14,469 nucleotides of DNA from assembly GCA_018816605.1 (NCBI GenBank), contig JAHIVS010000448.1, positions 1 through 14,469 of the forward strand. Reading direction: 5' to 3'. The position numbers and the translations under genes were made by a program. A model generated the notes under the pieces. That model was not told the origin of the DNA and searched no databases. It saw only the letters and a program-made list of their open reading frames with translations. The DNA is from Pseudomonadota bacterium (GTDB taxonomy: Bacteria > Desulfobacterota > Desulfobacteria > Desulfobacterales > Desulfobacteraceae). Of this stretch, positions 13,665 to 14,469 are shown piece after piece (within the stretch, counting starts at the first letter, position 1; each line of letters begins with the position of its first letter).

Positions 13665-14469
13665 TGGCGAATGCAACCATAAAACCACAATCAGAACTGA
13701 GTCGTCTGCTCAACCAATTTACCCGGGGAGACAATATCGCTGAATGCCTGACCTGCGGCGCCTGCAATTCCAGGTGCACCTGGTTTGACGGAGAAGGAGG
13801 CCCCCTGCCCCGGCAAATGGTGCGCATGGCAGCCCTGGGACTGGAGGAACAGCTTGTGGAGAGCCGGATGCTCTGGGACTGCCTTATCTGCAACCGGTGC
13901 ACCCAGGGCTGCCCCATGGGCATTACCATGGACAAGGTGGTCCGCAAGGCCAGAAGCCTTGCCATTGCCCGGGGCCAGATCCCGCCGGACATCCTTAAGG
14001 GCATCAAATCCAGGCTGGAAACAGGGGATGTCAACGGGCTGACCCAGGAAGAGTTTGTGGAAACCGTCGAATGGGTGTCCGAAGAATTTGTGGATGAGGT
14101 GGATGACCCGAATGCGTCCATCCCCCACGACCAGGCCGGATCAAAATTTCTCTACCTGCCCAACCCAAGAGAGCTTGGCATCAACCTCATGCATTTGACA
14201 GCCATGGGAAAACTATTTTATGCCATGGGGGAAACCTGGACCCTGTCCTCTTTCCACACCGATGTGACCAATTGGGGCTATTTTACCGGCGAGGACGACA
14301 TTGCCCGAAAAATTGCCCGCATGGTGGTGGAACCTGCGGAAAAACTGGGGATTCAAACCCTGGTCCTCAGCGAATGCGGCCACGGCTACCATGTGCTCAA
14401 GTGCCTGCTGCCCGAACTGATGGGAAGACCGCCCAAGTTCACGGTCATGAGCATCCCGGAGCTTTCCCT
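13664..14469 (+). CDS. HdrC/HdrB-type (HdrD-like) iron-sulfur oxidoreductase, 3' end outside window
   Basis: The visible 268 residues begin with an HdrC-like dicluster ferredoxin domain: CLTCGACNSRC with Cys28, 31, 34 and 38, and CLICNRCTQGCP with Cys73, 76, 79 and 83. After a linker rich in acidic residues (about 130-150) comes the start of a CCG-type catalytic domain of the HdrB/HdrD/GlpC kind, including SECGHGYHVLKC at 236-247. CCG domains bind non-cubane 4Fe-4S clusters and reduce disulfides or pass electrons onward. Fusion of the HdrC and HdrB parts resembles HdrD and DsrK. The ATG overlaps the stop of the HdrA-like gene and AAGGA lies about 9 bases upstream, so the two are co-translated and most likely form one complex. 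A second CCG repeat would be expected beyond the right edge. Confidence 0.9.
   Translation, partial: MANATIKPQSELSRLLNQFTRGDNIAECLTCGACNSRCTWFDGEGGPLPRQMVRMAALGLEEQLVESRMLWDCLICNRCTQGCPMGITMDKVVRKARSLAIARGQIPPDILKGIKSRLETGDVNGLTQEEFVETVEWVSEEFVDEVDDPNASIPHDQAGSKFLYLPNPRELGINLMHLTAMGKLFYAMGETWTLSSFHTDVTNWGYFTGEDDIARKIARMVVEPAEKLGIQTLVLSECGHGYHVLKCLLPELMGRPPKFTVMSIPELS

Noticed and set aside
1..14469. CRISPR arrays, tRNA or rRNA genes, insertion sequences
   Set aside because: No regularly spaced repeats, no clover-leaf or ribosomal sequence, and no transposase or terminal inverted repeats were found on reading.

Overview
The window looks like chromosomal DNA from an anaerobic, sulfate-reducer-type deltaproteobacterium (Desulfobacterota, probably Desulfobacteraceae-like). 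The reasons are an HdrA/MvhD-type flavoprotein followed by an HdrC/HdrB-type iron-sulfur protein, a sigma54-style two-component kinase, and balanced GC with frequent GTG starts. This placement is inference from gene content; no rRNA, tRNA, CRISPR array or insertion sequence was seen.

Layout from left to right. (1) Positions 1-1178, minus strand: the N-terminal part of a membrane-bound PAS histidine kinase, cut by the window edge at its H-box. (2) 1382-2254, minus: a radical SAM/SPASM-type enzyme. (3) About 2400-3026, plus: a scar of gene decay, where a remnant of an OmpR-type response regulator DNA-binding domain is joined in frame to the C-terminal third of a cation-chloride-cotransporter-like permease. 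(4) 3037-8260, minus: a tight four-gene operon, tetR > PLP aldolase/dehydratase-like enzyme (DSD1-like alanine racemase fold) > GMC flavoprotein oxidoreductase > aldehyde dehydrogenase. The aldehyde dehydrogenase carries an extra N-terminal domain resembling the small subunit of GMC-type dehydrogenases. (5) 8521-9141, plus: a sigma54 promoter, a secreted Spy/ZraP-like protein rich in Gly and Cys, and a strong terminator. (6) 9148-9972, minus: a fumarylacetoacetate-hydrolase-family enzyme. (7) 10037-10939, plus: a rhomboid intramembrane protease. (8) 11187-14469, plus: an HdrA-MvhD fusion overlapping by one base with an HdrC/HdrB-type protein that runs off the right edge.

How the genes may work together. 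The operon in 3037-8260 is the best candidate for an undescribed pathway. It appears to be repressed by its own TetR protein through a 20-bp palindrome at the -10/+1 region. A PLP enzyme, an alcohol-oxidising flavoenzyme and an aldehyde dehydrogenase are encoded with 13-, 11- and 1-base gaps. The GMC partner domain seems to have moved onto the aldehyde dehydrogenase, which suggests that the alcohol>aldehyde and aldehyde>acid steps are physically coupled. The kinase at the left edge and the Spy/ZraP-like gene 7 kb away both carry marks of a ZraSR-type envelope or metal stress system: the kinase subfamily normally pairs with sigma54 activators, and the secreted protein has a consensus -24/-12 promoter. 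The link between them is inferred. The Hdr genes at the right edge belong to cytoplasmic electron transfer, possibly flavin-based electron bifurcation.
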